From Variovorax jilinensis (lineage in GTDB: Bacteria > Pseudomonadota > Gammaproteobacteria > Burkholderiales > Burkholderiaceae_C): DNA of 64,000 nt. Below the pieces are notes generated by a model. The model was not told the origin of the DNA. It saw only the letters and a list, made by a program, of their open reading frames with translations, and did not search any database. Of this stretch, positions 44,886 to 55,881 are shown piece by piece (positions within the stretch are counted from its first letter, which is position 1; each line of letters opens with the position of its first letter). Location of the stretch: positions 690,001 through 754,000 of the forward strand of contig NZ_JASZYQ010000002.1 of the NCBI RefSeq assembly GCF_030316885.1, given 5' to 3'. Made by a program: the position numbers and the translations under genes.

Positions 44886-45556
44886 CGGCCAGGGAACGCG
44901 CGGGCCTGTTCGCGGGCGAGGACGGCGCCTGGCGCTGCCGCTGGTGCGCCGCCACGCCGACCTACCAGGCCTACCACGACAGCGAATGGGGCTTTCCGGT
45001 CACCGACGATCGGCGCCTGTTCGAGAAGCTCTGCCTGGAGGGCTTCCAGGCCGGACTCAGCTGGCTCACGATCCTCAACAAGCGCGAGGCCTTCCGGCGC
45101 GGCTTCGCGAACTTCGAGGCCGAGCGCATGGCGCGCTTCGGCCCCGCGGACGTCGAGCGGCTGCTGGCCGACGCCGGCATCGTGCGTCACCGGGGCAAGA
45201 TCGAATCGGCGATCAACAACGCGAAGCGCGTGATCGAGTTGCGCGCCGAGTTCGGTTCTCTGGCGGCCTATGCCTGGGGCTTCGAGCCTGCGCCGGCCTC
45301 GCGGCCGAAGCGCATCACGCATGCGGTGCTGCAGACCTTCACCACCTCGGCCGAATCGGTCGCGATGTCGAAGGACCTCAAGAAGCGCGGCTGGAGCTTC
45401 GTCGGCCCGACCACCGTCTATGCCTTCATGCAGGCGATGGGGCTGGTCAACGACCATGTCGAGGGCTGCCAGGCACGCGAACTAGCGCTGGCGGCGCGCG
45501 CCAAGCTCGTGCCGCCAGGCCCGAAGCCATCGAAGGGTGCAAAGAGCGGCGGCTAG
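44882..45556 (+). CDS. tag: DNA-3-methyladenine glycosylase I
   Basis: A 224-residue base-excision repair enzyme removing 3-methyladenine. N-terminal zinc ligands are in [15 protein letters not shown] and [12 protein letters not shown] are conserved active-site regions with the catalytic Glu/Trp. The C-terminal '[20 protein letters not shown]' is followed by GC, the remaining zinc ligands. ATG overlaps the preceding gene stop by four bases. It ends about 46 bases from the convergent spoVR gene. Confidence 0.95.
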   Translation: MTARERAGLFAGEDGAWRCRWCAATPTYQAYHDSEWGFPVTDDRRLFEKLCLEGFQAGLSWLTILNKREAFRRGFANFEAERMARFGPADVERLLADAGIVRHRGKIESAINNAKRVIELRAEFGSLAAYAWGFEPAPASRPKRITHAVLQTFTTSAESVAMSKDLKKRGWSFVGPTTVYAFMQAMGLVNDHVEGCQARELALAARAKLVPPGPKPSKGAKSGG

Positions 45557-45602
45557 GGGACGGCTGGGAGCGCCGGCTGAAGAAGTGCGTCGGCGCGGTT
45601 CG

Positions 45603-47156
45603 TCAGGCCGCCTGCGGCCCCGCGACCTTGCGGTGATTCACCCGGCCCTGCGTGTCCACGCTCTCGAGGTGGACGTCGAAGCCCCACAGCCGCGCCACGT
45701 GCTTGAGGACCTCGGTCGAATCATCGTGCAGCGGGCGGTTGTTGTGCTGCGTGTGGCGCAGCGTGAGGGAGCGGTCGCCGCGCAGGTTCACGCTCCAGAC
45801 CTGGATGTTCGGCTCGCGGTGGTTCAGGTCGTACTGGCGCGACAGCGATTCGCGCAGCTGGCGGTAGCCGCTGTCGTCGTGGATGGCCGAGACCTCGAGT
45901 TCGGCCTCGCTCTCCTGGTCGCGCACCGTGAAGAGGCGGAAATCGCGCATCAGCTTGGGCGACAGGAACTGCCCGATGAAGCTCTCGTCCTTGAAGTTGC
46001 GCATCGCGTAGTCGAGCGACGTGAGCCAGTCGGTGCCTGCCAGGTCGGGGAACCAGCGGCGGTCCTCGTCGGTGGGCTTCTCGCAGATGCGGCGCAGGTC
46101 GGTGAACATCGCGAAACCCAGCGCATAGGGGTTGATGCCGCTGTAGGCCCGGTGGCCGACCGGCGGCTGGAACACCACGTTGGTGTGCGACTGCAGCCAC
46201 TCCATCATGAAGCCGTCGGCCAGCAGGCCCTCGTCGTAGAGCGTGTTGAGCAGGGTGTAGTGCCAGAAGGTGGCCCAGCCCTCGTTCATGACCTGGGTCT
46301 GGCGCTGCGGATAGAAGTACTGCCCGATCTTGCGCACGATACGCACCACTTCGCGTTGCCAGGGCTCCAACAATGGTGCATTTTTCTCGATGAAGTAGAG
46401 CAGGTTCTCCTGCGGCTCGGCCGGGAAGCGGCGAGAGGCTTCCTCGTCTTCCGCCGTTCGGCCGGCCTTGCGCGGCAGCGTTCGCCAGAGGTCGTTGATC
46501 TGCTGCTGCAGGTGGTGCTCGCGCTCTTCGCGCCGCGCCTGCTCCTGGCCCAGCGACAGCCTCTGCGGACGCCGGTAGCGGTCGACGCCGTGGTTCATGA
46601 GCGCATGGCAGGAGTCGAGCAGGTCCTCGACCGGGCCGACCCCGTGCCGCTCCTCGCATTCGCTGATGTAGTTCCGCGCGTAGACCAGGTAGTCGATGAT
46701 GGACGACGCATCGGTCCACATCCGGAACAGGTAGTTGCCCTTGAAGAAGCTGTTGTGGCCGTAGGCCGCGTGCGCGATCACCAGGGCCTGCATGGCCATG
46801 GTGTTCTCTTCCATCAGGTAGGCGATGCAGGGATCGGAATTGATCACGATCTCGTAGGCCAGCCCCATGTGGCCGCGCCGGTAGTTCTTCTCGGTCGAGA
46901 TGAACTGCTTGCCGTAGGACCAGTGGCGGTAGATGACCGGCATGCCGACCGAGGCGTAGGCATCCATCATCTGCTCGGCCGTGATGATCTCGAGCTGGTT
47001 GGCGTAGGTGTCGAGCTTGTAGCCGCGGGCCACGCGCGCGATCTCGGTGTGGTACTGCTCGATCAGCTCGAAGGTCCAGTCCGAGGGGCTGGGCAGCGGG
47101 CTGCGCGCCTTGACGGGCTTCGTGCTGTCCGGGGCTTCCAGGGGAGTGTCGTTCAC
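45603..47156 (-). CDS. SpoVR family protein
   Basis: A 517-residue soluble protein of the SpoVR/YcgB family, with YRHWSYGKQF, 'AYLMEENTMAMQALVIAHAA'-like and MNEGWATFWHYTL segments. Several conserved His/Glu residues suggest metal binding, but no activity is established. GTG at 47156 overlaps the yeaH stop by four bases, so it is translationally coupled. It is the last gene of the prkA-yeaH-spoVR stress operon found in many proteobacteria. Confidence 0.92.
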   Translation of the reverse strand: MNDTPLEAPDSTKPVKARSPLPSPSDWTFELIEQYHTEIARVARGYKLDTYANQLEIITAEQMMDAYASVGMPVIYRHWSYGKQFISTEKNYRRGHMGLAYEIVINSDPCIAYLMEENTMAMQALVIAHAAYGHNSFFKGNYLFRMWTDASSIIDYLVYARNYISECEERHGVGPVEDLLDSCHALMNHGVDRYRRPQRLSLGQEQARREEREHHLQQQINDLWRTLPRKAGRTAEDEEASRRFPAEPQENLLYFIEKNAPLLEPWQREVVRIVRKIGQYFYPQRQTQVMNEGWATFWHYTLLNTLYDEGLLADGFMMEWLQSHTNVVFQPPVGHRAYSGINPYALGFAMFTDLRRICEKPTDEDRRWFPDLAGTDWLTSLDYAMRNFKDESFIGQFLSPKLMRDFRLFTVRDQESEAELEVSAIHDDSGYRQLRESLSRQYDLNHREPNIQVWSVNLRGDRSLTLRHTQHNNRPLHDDSTEVLKHVARLWGFDVHLESVDTQGRVNHRKVAGPQAA

Positions 47157-48442
47157 GCCGGGCCTCTTTCTTTCTTGAACAGCTCGCGGAACACCGGGTA
47201 GATGTCCTGCGCGTCGCTCACCTTGCGCATCGCGAAGTTCTTGTGCGAGCCGGCCAGCTGGGTGTATTCCTCCCACATGTTCTGCTCGGCTTCGGCCACC
47301 TGCACGTAGGCGTAGTAGCGCACCAGGGGCAGCAGGTGGTCGGCCAGCAGTTCGCGGCAGCGGCCGCTGTCCTGGTGCCAGTTGTCGCCGTCGCTGGCCT
47401 GGGCGCCATAGATGTTCCACTCGTTGCTCGGGTAGCGTGCCCGCACGATGTCGAGCATCAGCGTCAGCGCGCTCGACACCACGGTGCCGCCGGTCTCGGT
47501 GGCGTGGAAGAACTCGTCCTCGGTCACTTCGGAGGCCTGCGTGTGGTGGCGGATGAAGACCAGGTCGATCTTCTCGTAGTGCCGCGTGAGGAACAGGTAC
47601 AGCAGCATGAAGAAGCGCTTGGACATGTCCTTGCGCGCTTCGTCCATCGAGCCCGACACGTCCATCAGGCAGAACATCACGGCCTTGGCCGAGGGCACCG
47701 GCACCTTCACGCGGTTGCGGTAGCGCAGGTCGATCGGGTCGAGGAAGGGCACGTGCCGCGCCTTGCCGCGCAGTTCTTCGAGCTTTTCCTCGGTCTCGCG
47801 GATCTCGCGCTGCACCAGGGCGTCGGCGTGGCGCGGGCTGCGCTGCAGGTGCAGCAGGTGCGCCTCGAGCTCGCGAATCTCGCGCCGCGAATCGCCGCCG
47901 AGCGCGATGCGCCGCGCGAGCGCGCCGCGCATCGAGCGCACCACGTGCAGATTGCTGGGGTTGCCGTCGCTGACGAAGCCGGCCCGGTGGCTCTTCCACT
48001 CGGGCACCTCGGCCAGCTGAGTGCGGATCAGGTGGGGCAGGGCGAGGTCCTCGAAGAAGACCCGCATGAACTCTTCCTTGGTCAGGCTGAAGACGAAATC
48101 GTCCTCGCCGCCTTCGCCATCGCCGGCCTTGGAGCCCTTGCCGGCGCCGCCGCCGCCCTGCGGCCGTTCGATGCGGTCGCCCTTGACGTACTCGGTGTTG
48201 CCGGGGTGCACGTACTCGCGGTCGCCACCCTGGCCGTGCCCGAACACGGGCTCGGACACGTCGCGCTTGGGCAGCGTGATGTCCTCGCCCTGCTCGAGGT
48301 TGCGGATGCCGCGGCCGCTGACCGCACGCTTGACCGCTTCGCCGATCTGTTCGCGGTAGCGGCGCAGGAAACGTTCGCGGTTGCCGATGGACTTGTTCTT
48401 GCCCGACAACCGGCGGTCGATGATCTGCTGCAGCATGGCCAC
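47153..48442 (-). CDS. yeaH: YeaH/YhbH family protein (DUF444)
   Basis: A 429-residue protein with a C-terminal von Willebrand A-like domain. The MIDAS-type motif is LMDVSGSMDE at about residues 240-250, and a conserved 'ATETGGTVVSSAL' follows. A Gly-rich linker (about 85-105) separates an N-terminal helical region. It works with the PrkA/YeaG kinase in stress adaptation in E. coli. GTG at 48442 is preferred because AAGGAG sits eight bases upstream; ATG two codons later is possible. Confidence 0.92.
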   Translation of the reverse strand: MAMLQQIIDRRLSGKNKSIGNRERFLRRYREQIGEAVKRAVSGRGIRNLEQGEDITLPKRDVSEPVFGHGQGGDREYVHPGNTEYVKGDRIERPQGGGGAGKGSKAGDGEGGEDDFVFSLTKEEFMRVFFEDLALPHLIRTQLAEVPEWKSHRAGFVSDGNPSNLHVVRSMRGALARRIALGGDSRREIRELEAHLLHLQRSPRHADALVQREIRETEEKLEELRGKARHVPFLDPIDLRYRNRVKVPVPSAKAVMFCLMDVSGSMDEARKDMSKRFFMLLYLFLTRHYEKIDLVFIRHHTQASEVTEDEFFHATETGGTVVSSALTLMLDIVRARYPSNEWNIYGAQASDGDNWHQDSGRCRELLADHLLPLVRYYAYVQVAEAEQNMWEEYTQLAGSHKNFAMRKVSDAQDIYPVFRELFKKERGPA

Positions 48443-48463
48443 GGACAGAACTCCTTCAGTTCA

Positions 48464-50389
48464 CTATGAACTCTTGCGAACGCGCAGATACCACTCGCAC
48501 AGCAGGCGAACCTGCTTGGCCGTATAGCCCTTCTGGACCATGCGGTTGACGAAGTCCTCGTGCTTCTTCATCTCGTCGGCGCTGCTCTTGGCGTTGAAGC
48601 TGATCACGGGAAGCAGCTCCTCGGTGTTCGAGAACATCTTCTTCTCGATCACGGTGCGCAGCTTCTCGTAGCTGGTCCACAGCGGATTCTTGCCCGCGTT
48701 GCCGGCCCGCGCGCGCAGCACGAAGTTGACGATCTCGTTGCGGAAGTCCTTCGGGTTGCTGATGCCGGCGGGCTTCTCGATCTTCTCGAGCTCGGCGTTG
48801 AGCGAGCCGCGGTCGAAGACCTCGCCGGTGTCCTGGTCGCGGTACTCCTGGTCCTGGATCCAGTAATCGGCGTATGTGACGTAGCGGTCGAAGATGTTCT
48901 GTCCGTACTCCGAGTAGCTCTCGAGGTAGGCGGTCTGGATTTCCTTGCCGATGAACTCCGCATAGCGCGGCGCCATCTGCTCCTTGATGTAGGACAGGTA
49001 CTTCTGCTCGGTCTCGGCGGCGAACTGCTCGCGCTCGATCTGCTGCTCGAGCACGTACATGAGGTGCACCGGGTTGGCCGCGACCTCGCTGCTGTCGAAG
49101 TTGAAGACCTTCGAGATGATCTTGAACGCAAAGCGCGTGGAGACGCCGCTCATGCCCTCGTCGACGCCCGCGTAGTCGCGGTACTCCTGCATCGACTTGG
49201 CCTTCGGGTCGGTGTCCTTGAGGTTCTCGCCGTCGTAGATCTGCATCTTGCTGAAGATGCTCGAGTTCTCGGGTTCCTTCAGCCGCGTCAGCACCGAGAA
49301 CTGGGCCATCATGCGCAGCGTGCCGGGTGCGCAGGGCGCCGCCGCGAGGGACGAATTGCGCACCAGCTTCTCGTAGATCTTGATCTCTTCCGAGACCCGC
49401 AGGCAGTAGGGCACCTTGACGATGTAGATGCGGTCGAGGAAGGCCTCGTTGTTCTTGTTGTTGCGGAAGGCCTTCCATTCGCTCTCGTTGCTGTGGGCCA
49501 GCACGATGCCGTCGAACGGGATGGCGCCGAAGCCCTCGGTGCCCTTGAAGTTGCCTTCCTGGGTGGCCGTCAGCAGCGGATGCAGCACCTTGATCGGCGC
49601 CTTGAACATCTCGACGAACTCGAGCAGGCCCTGGTTCGCGAGGCACAGGCCGCCCGAGTAGGCGTAGGCGTCGGGATCGTCCTGTGCGTAGTCCTCGAGC
49701 TTGCGGATGTCGATCTTGCCGACCAGCGAGGAGATGTCCTGGTTGTTCTCGTCGCCGGGTTCGGTCTTGGCGACCGCGATCTGGCGCAGCACCGAGGGAT
49801 AGCGCTTGACGACCTGGAACTTGCGGATGTCGCCGCCGTATTCCTCGAGCCGCTTGACGGCCCAGGGCGAGAGGATGCGCTGCAGGTAGCGACGCGGGAT
49901 GCCGTATTCCTTCTCGAGGATCTCGCCGTCCTCGGTGGCGTCGAACAGGCCCAGCGGCGTCTCGTTCACGGGCGAGCCCTTGATCGAATAGAAGGGCACG
50001 TGTTCCATGAGCTGCTTGAGGCGCTCTGCGATCGAGCTCTTGCCGCCGCCCACCGGGCCCAGCAGGTAGAGGATCTGCTTCTTTTCCTCCAGGCCCTGGG
50101 CGGCATGGCGGAAGTAGGACACCACCTGCTCGATGGCGTCTTCCATGCCGTAGAACTCCCGGAAGGCCGGGTAGATCTTGATTACCTTGTTGGCGAAGAT
50201 CCGCGACAGCCGGGTGTCGTTGCGCGTGTCGACCAGTTCGGGTTCGCCGATGGCCTTGAGCATGCGCTCGGCGGCCGTGGCGTAGGCGATCGGTTCGCGT
50301 TTGCAGATCTCGAGATAGTCCTGCAGGGAAAGGACCTCTTCGCGCGTGCGCTCATATCGCGCTGCGAAGTTGCTGATGACATCCACCAT
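48464..50389 (-). CDS. prkA: PrkA/YeaG family serine protein kinase
   Basis: A 641-residue AAA+-fold protein. The N-terminal PrkA AAA domain has Walker A GPVGGGKSS (about 110-118). The C-terminal region is kinase-like and rich in charged helices. Members affect survival under nitrogen or carbon starvation; in E. coli yeaGH is reported to be under NtrC/sigma-54 control. GGAGGT precedes the ATG at 50389 at the right distance. It heads the three-gene operon and has a sigma-54-like promoter about 65 bases upstream. Confidence 0.94.
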   Translation of the reverse strand: MVDVISNFAARYERTREEVLSLQDYLEICKREPIAYATAAERMLKAIGEPELVDTRNDTRLSRIFANKVIKIYPAFREFYGMEDAIEQVVSYFRHAAQGLEEKKQILYLLGPVGGGKSSIAERLKQLMEHVPFYSIKGSPVNETPLGLFDATEDGEILEKEYGIPRRYLQRILSPWAVKRLEEYGGDIRKFQVVKRYPSVLRQIAVAKTEPGDENNQDISSLVGKIDIRKLEDYAQDDPDAYAYSGGLCLANQGLLEFVEMFKAPIKVLHPLLTATQEGNFKGTEGFGAIPFDGIVLAHSNESEWKAFRNNKNNEAFLDRIYIVKVPYCLRVSEEIKIYEKLVRNSSLAAAPCAPGTLRMMAQFSVLTRLKEPENSSIFSKMQIYDGENLKDTDPKAKSMQEYRDYAGVDEGMSGVSTRFAFKIISKVFNFDSSEVAANPVHLMYVLEQQIEREQFAAETEQKYLSYIKEQMAPRYAEFIGKEIQTAYLESYSEYGQNIFDRYVTYADYWIQDQEYRDQDTGEVFDRGSLNAELEKIEKPAGISNPKDFRNEIVNFVLRARAGNAGKNPLWTSYEKLRTVIEKKMFSNTEELLPVISFNAKSSADEMKKHEDFVNRMVQKGYTAKQVRLLCEWYLRVRKSS

Positions 50390-50453
50390 AGACACCTCCA
50401 TCGAGTCAGCCGGGCGCTGCCCGGGAAATCCGTGCTGCACACGTCGCATCGTT

Positions 50454-50469
50454 CGCAGGAATGGTGCCA
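50454..50469 (-). promoter_or_regulatory. sigma-54-type promoter of the prkA operon
   Basis: On the minus strand TGGCACCATTCCTGCG has a perfect -24 TGGCAC and a -12 CTGCG with exact sigma-54 spacing. It lies 65 bases before the prkA start. No NtrC-type dyad was found upstream, so the activator is open. Confidence 0.55.
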
Positions 50470-50783
50470 GGTGAGGTGTGCACGCTTGGAAAAGATCCCT
50501 CGGGCATTGACTTGCTCAAAGCATAGAACAAACGACGCTTCGAGCAAATTGCTTTGCATATAAGAATTTCGCGACAGTCGATAAGTTCCAACGGATCGCA
50601 CAGGCAAGCCACAAAGCTGACGGAAGGCCTTGACCGACGAGTCCATCCTACGAGGATGTCGTCGGTTCTGCACGGAGGCGTCCGGCCGGCCACTGTCGAC
50701 GCCGCCTGCAGGTCATATGGATGGGCGCGAGTCATCTGTATCGAACTCAACGCGCGGCGCGGCGGCGCCGCCGACGGCCAAAG

Positions 50784-50804
50784 AAAAAGCGGCCCGCAGG
50801 CCGC
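50784..50804 (-). terminator. intrinsic terminator after dnaJ
   Basis: Read on the minus strand: GCGGCC-TGCG-GGCCGC followed by TTTTT. It begins about 50 bases after the dnaJ stop. Confidence 0.88.
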
Positions 50805-50854
50805 CCAGGATGTAACACCTCCGAACGTGCAGCCGGCTCAGCCGGCGCGCGCGT

Positions 50855-52000
50855 TCAGCTGAAGAATTCCTTTGCCTTGTCGAACCAGCCCTTGTCGGTG
50901 GGGCTGTGCTTTTCGCCGCCCTTCCTGAGCGATTCGTCGAGTTCCTTCATGAGCTTGCGCTGGTGCTCGGTGAGCTTGACCGGCGTCTCGACGCGCACGT
51001 GGCAGTAGAGGTCGCCCGGGTAGGTCGAGCGCACGCCCTTGATGCCCTTGCCGCGCAGGCGAAACTGCTTGCCGCTCTGGGTGCCGTCGGGGATGTCGAT
51101 CGCCGCCGCGCCCTTGAGCGTGGGCACGTTGATCTCCCCGCCCAGCGCCGCGGTCGTGATGCTGACCGGCACCACGCAGTGCAGGTCGTCGCCTTCGCGC
51201 TCGAAGATGTCGTGCTTCTTGAGGCGGATCTCGATGTAGAGGTCGCCCGGCGGGCCGCCGTTGGTGCCGGGCTCGCCGTTGCCGGTGCTGCGGATGCGCA
51301 TCCCGTCGTCGATGCCGGCCGGGATCTTGACCTCGAGCGTCTTGTTGTTCTTGATCTTGCCCTGGCCGTGGCAGGTCGTGCAGGGCTCGGGGATGATCTT
51401 GCCCGAGCCGTGGCAGGTCGGGCAGGTCTGTTGCACGCTGAAGAAGCCCTGGCGCATCTGGACCGCGCCCTGGCCGTGGCAGGTGGTGCAGGTGATCGGC
51501 TTGGTGCCGGGCTTGGCGCCCGAGCCCTTGCAGGCCTCGCAGTCGTCCCAGCTCGGAATGCGGATCTGGGCGTCCTTGCCCTCGGCGGCTTCCTCGAGCG
51601 TGACTTCCATCGCGTAGCTCAGGTCGCTGCCGCGGAAGACCTGGCGCCCGCCGCCCTGGCGTGCACCGCCGCGGGCACCCCCGAAGACGTCGCCGAAGAT
51701 GTCGCCGAAGGCCTCCGCAAAGCCGCCAAAGCCTTCCGCGCCGGGGCCGCCGCGCATGTTGGGGTCGACGCCGGCATGGCCGTACTGGTCGTAGGCCGCG
51801 CGCTTCTGGCTGTCCGACAGCATCTCGTAGGCTTCCTTGACCTCCTTGAACTTGGCCTCGGCATCCTTGCTGCCCGTGTCGCCGTGATTGCGGTCGGGGT
51901 GGTGCTTCATCGCGAGCTTGCGATAAGCCTTCTTGATTTCGTCCTCGCTCGCGTTCTTCGGGACGCCGAGGGTTTCGTAGTAGTCGCGTTTGGTGGCCAT
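50855..52000 (-). CDS. dnaJ: chaperone DnaJ (Hsp40)
   Basis: A 381-residue co-chaperone that feeds substrates to DnaK and stimulates its ATPase. J domain (1-70) with HPD in [10 protein letters not shown], then a Gly/Phe-rich linker. The zinc-finger region has four CxxCxGxG repeats ([32 protein letters not shown]), followed by C-terminal substrate domains. Full length, type I. It is separated from dnaK by a 104-base gap with a terminator-like hairpin, so dnaJ may depend partly on read-through. Confidence 0.97.
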   Translation of the reverse strand: MATKRDYYETLGVPKNASEDEIKKAYRKLAMKHHPDRNHGDTGSKDAEAKFKEVKEAYEMLSDSQKRAAYDQYGHAGVDPNMRGGPGAEGFGGFAEAFGDIFGDVFGGARGGARQGGGRQVFRGSDLSYAMEVTLEEAAEGKDAQIRIPSWDDCEACKGSGAKPGTKPITCTTCHGQGAVQMRQGFFSVQQTCPTCHGSGKIIPEPCTTCHGQGKIKNNKTLEVKIPAGIDDGMRIRSTGNGEPGTNGGPPGDLYIEIRLKKHDIFEREGDDLHCVVPVSITTAALGGEINVPTLKGAAAIDIPDGTQSGKQFRLRGKGIKGVRSTYPGDLYCHVRVETPVKLTEHQRKLMKELDESLRKGGEKHSPTDKGWFDKAKEFFS

Positions 52001-52050
52001 GGTCGGGGGTCGGTGGCGGTATCGGGTTCAGGCAGCTGGGGCAGGAAGCG

Positions 52051-52085
52051 AAAAAGGCTGGACCACCTGCAACGGGGGTCCAGCC
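52051..52085 (-). terminator. terminator/attenuator between dnaK and dnaJ
   Basis: Minus strand GGCTGGACC (52085-52077) pairs perfectly with GGTCCAGCC (52064-52056), followed by TTTTT (52055-52051). It follows the dnaK stop by about 20 bases and probably lowers dnaJ expression relative to dnaK. Confidence 0.85.
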
Positions 52086-52104
52086 TGGGTTCGGGGCGGG
52101 GGAA

Positions 52105-54036
<1,932 letters not shown>

Positions 54037-54078
54037 GTTGTTGCTCCTGGACTTCAGAAAATTAAGTTGTTGTGAACT

Positions 54079-54087
54079 TGTGGATAA
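54079..54087 (-). promoter_or_regulatory. perfect DnaA box in the grpE-dnaK gap
   Basis: TTATCCACA on the minus strand is the consensus high-affinity DnaA box. It lies about 45 bases before the dnaK start codon. Just upstream on the same strand is CTTGAAT, a partial sigma-32 -35 element, without a convincing -10. A chance match is possible. Confidence 0.4.
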
Positions 54088-54142
54088 CCCGCGTCGATTC
54101 AAGGGACAGTGCGGGGATTTCCTGTGGATTCGTTGTTGCTCG

Positions 54143-54709
54143 TCAGTTCGGTGCGCTGACTGTCACGAGCGCCGGGCGCAGCACGCGCTCGGCGATGGTG
54201 TAGCCCTTCTGCAGGACGTTCGCGATGGTGTTGGGCTCCTGGCCCGGCGCCGGCACCACCGAGATCGCCTGGTGCTGATGCGGATCGAACCTCGCACCGG
54301 CCGGCGGCGCGATCTCGATCACCTTGTTGCGCTCGAGGGCGCTCTTGAGCTGGCGCAGCGTGGCTTCGGTGCCCTCGCGCAGCTGCTCGGCAGTGGCCCC
54401 GGGCAGCGCCAGGCCGGCCTCGAGGCTGTCGAGCACCGGCAGCAGGCTCTCGGCGAAGCTCTCGATCGCGAACTTCCGGCCCTTGCTGACTTCTTCGTCG
54501 GCGCGGCGGCGGGCGTTCTGGACGTCGGCCTGGGCGCGCAGGAACTGGTCCGACAGTTCGGCGTTCCTGGCCTGCAGTGCCGCGACCTCGGCCTGCGCTG
54601 CCGTCAGCGCATCGGCTTCGTTGGCGAACTGCGCCGCCTCAATTTCTTCGGGGCTGGGCGCGCCTTGCAGGGTGTCGGGGTGCTGAGGGGTGTTTTGCGG
54701 ATCTGACAT
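54143..54709 (-). CDS. grpE: nucleotide exchange factor GrpE
   Basis: A 188-residue partner of DnaK that releases ADP. A long N-terminal coiled-coil helix (about 30-85, '[19 protein letters not shown]') is followed by the compact beta domain with '[20 protein letters not shown]' and '[20 protein letters not shown]'. The start at 54709 (MSDPQNTPQ) is preferred. It is the first gene of the heat-shock operon and is preceded by a sigma-32 promoter. Confidence 0.96.
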   Translation of the reverse strand: MSDPQNTPQHPDTLQGAPSPEEIEAAQFANEADALTAAQAEVAALQARNAELSDQFLRAQADVQNARRRADEEVSKGRKFAIESFAESLLPVLDSLEAGLALPGATAEQLREGTEATLRQLKSALERNKVIEIAPPAGARFDPHQHQAISVVPAPGQEPNTIANVLQKGYTIAERVLRPALVTVSAPN

Positions 54710-54764
54710 GCTCAAAAGCCGGCTGCCATGCCGGAAATCAATGAAAAACGAACAATAGCCAGCC

Positions 54765-54792
54765 ATTTGGGGCTCGGCGGGGCGTTTTCAAG
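54765..54792 (-). promoter_or_regulatory. sigma-32 heat-shock promoter of grpE
   Basis: Minus strand CTTGAAA (54792-54786), a 13-base spacer, then CCCCAAAT (54772-54765). This is nearly the sigma-32 consensus CTTGAAA-N13/14-CCCCATNT. Transcription would begin near 54758, about 50 bases before the grpE ATG. Confidence 0.85.
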
Positions 54793-54894
54793 AAAAAAAT
54801 GCGCCGGAAGCGGCGCGTTTCTTGACGTGATTCCTGCTGCGTCTCGGGGGCTGAGTGCCACGCGACGGAAAAGCGTGGCAGGGGATCAGGCCGG

Positions 54895-54971
54895 CGCCGG
54901 CGGCGCCGAGGCGTCCTGCGGCGCCCCTCGGGGGCAGCGAGCCCCACGCAGTGGGAGCGTGGGGGCTCTGT
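54895..54971 (-). repeat. dispersed GC-rich repeat, copy C
   Basis: Read on the minus strand it contains CACGCTCCCACTGCGTGGGGC and then CTCGCTGCCCCCGAGGGGC, a variant of copy A with a few substitutions. It lies between the grpE promoter and the FKBP gene, ending right at the FKBP stop codon. The CCCACTGCGTGGG core can form a hairpin and might also serve as a terminator. Confidence 0.78.
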
Positions 54972-54972
54972 T

Positions 54973-55323
54973 TCAGTGGGCGTCGAGCAGTTCGACGTCG
55001 AACTTCAGGGTCGCGTTGGGCGGAATCACGCCGCCGGCGCCGCGGGCGCCATAGCCGAGGGCGGCCGGGATGATCAGGGTGCGCTTGCCGCCGATCTTCA
55101 TGCCGGCGACACCTTCGTCCCAGCCCTTGATGACCTGGCCGGCGCCCAGCGAGAAGGCGAAGGGGTCGTTGCGGTCGCGGCTGGAATCGAACTTGGCGCC
55201 CTGCACGCCGTCGTTGAAGAGCCAGCCGGTGTAGTGCACGTGCACGTGCTGGCCGGGCTTGGCCTCGCTGCCGTCGCCGACGGTCGTGTCTTCGTATTGC
55301 AGGCCGGAAGGGGTGGTGGGCAT
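54973..55323 (-). CDS. FKBP-type peptidyl-prolyl isomerase
   Basis: A 116-residue single-domain FKBP without signal peptide, so cytosolic. Motifs 'VHVHYTGWLFNDG', KFDSSRDR, GQVIKGWDEGV and 'LIIPAALGYGARGAGGVIPPNATL' match the catalytic site of small FKBPs. It likely assists folding, in keeping with its position next to grpE-dnaK-dnaJ, though it is transcribed separately. Confidence 0.92.
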   Translation of the reverse strand: MPTTPSGLQYEDTTVGDGSEAKPGQHVHVHYTGWLFNDGVQGAKFDSSRDRNDPFAFSLGAGQVIKGWDEGVAGMKIGGKRTLIIPAALGYGARGAGGVIPPNATLKFDVELLDAH

Positions 55324-55411
55324 GGAGCGCTCCTTGGGGGCTTGGATGGGAAACCGCGCAGTTTAACGATGCCGCCTCGGGGTCGGCCGCCGGACGGGGC
55401 GCCGTCTGCGC

Positions 55412-55738
55412 CTACGCGGCAGGCGGAGGGGCGATCTTCTTGACCTGCGCCTGCTGCCACTTGCCCGCGAAGGCCTGCAGATCGGACAGGCGCTTGAGCA
55501 GGTCCTGGCCGCTCAGCGTCAGGCTGTAGCCCTCGCTGCCGTGGTTCACGAGGCCGGCTTCGCGCAGTTCCTTGATGCGGGTATTGAGCGTGTTGGGGGT
55601 GATGCTGCCGACGCTGTCCTGCAGAAGGCGGAAGGTCTGGGGGTGGCCGTCGCGCAGCGCCCAGAGGACCCGCAGTGCATAGCGGGCTTCCAGCAGCGCG
55701 AGCAATTGGCTGACGGCTGCGTTTTCCTTGCTGCTCAT
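55412..55738 (-). CDS. winged helix-turn-helix regulator, HxlR-like
   Basis: A 108-residue DNA-binding protein. 'QLLALLEARYALRVLWALRDG' starts the winged helix, 'ITPNTLNTRIKELREAGLV' is the recognition region, and 'GYSLTLSGQDLL' the wing. The order is that of HxlR/DUF24 regulators but it lacks the family's usual N-terminal cysteine. GAGGAG decides the start: it is nine bases before the ATG at 55738 but abuts the ATG at 55747. Target genes unknown; psd lies upstream on the same strand. Confidence 0.78.
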   Translation of the reverse strand: MSSKENAAVSQLLALLEARYALRVLWALRDGHPQTFRLLQDSVGSITPNTLNTRIKELREAGLVNHGSEGYSLTLSGQDLLKRLSDLQAFAGKWQQAQVKKIAPPPAA

Positions 55739-55881
55739 CGACTTCATCTCCTCGGATCGCCGCGTGTTCTTGTGAGGGCGGGGGCTGCCCGTGATTGGCC
55801 GGCGACTATACCGCGAAAGCCTCTTTGCTACGAGTTTTATAGCTGCGATGTGAGGCCGGGCGCGGTCTGTGGCCCGGTGCC

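Larger units (their letters stand above)
50390..50854. other. 465-base intergenic region between prkA and dnaJ
   Basis: Both neighbours are on the minus strand. The stretch holds the prkA leader with a sigma-54-like element (50454-50469). An AT-richer section (about 50520-50600) contains ATATAAG and may carry further promoters. The dnaJ terminator (50784-50804) lies at the other end. Open frames here have no recognisable protein features, and I see no small gene. Confidence 0.6.

Noticed and set aside
50554..50862. Possible 102-residue gene in the prkA-dnaJ gap
   Set aside because: No ribosome site, no recognisable motif, and it runs through the dnaJ terminator on the opposite strand.
55827..55843. 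Short inverted repeat GCTA...TAGC upstream of the HxlR-like gene
   Set aside because: Only four-base arms; I recall similar elements in this family but cannot support a function from one copy.
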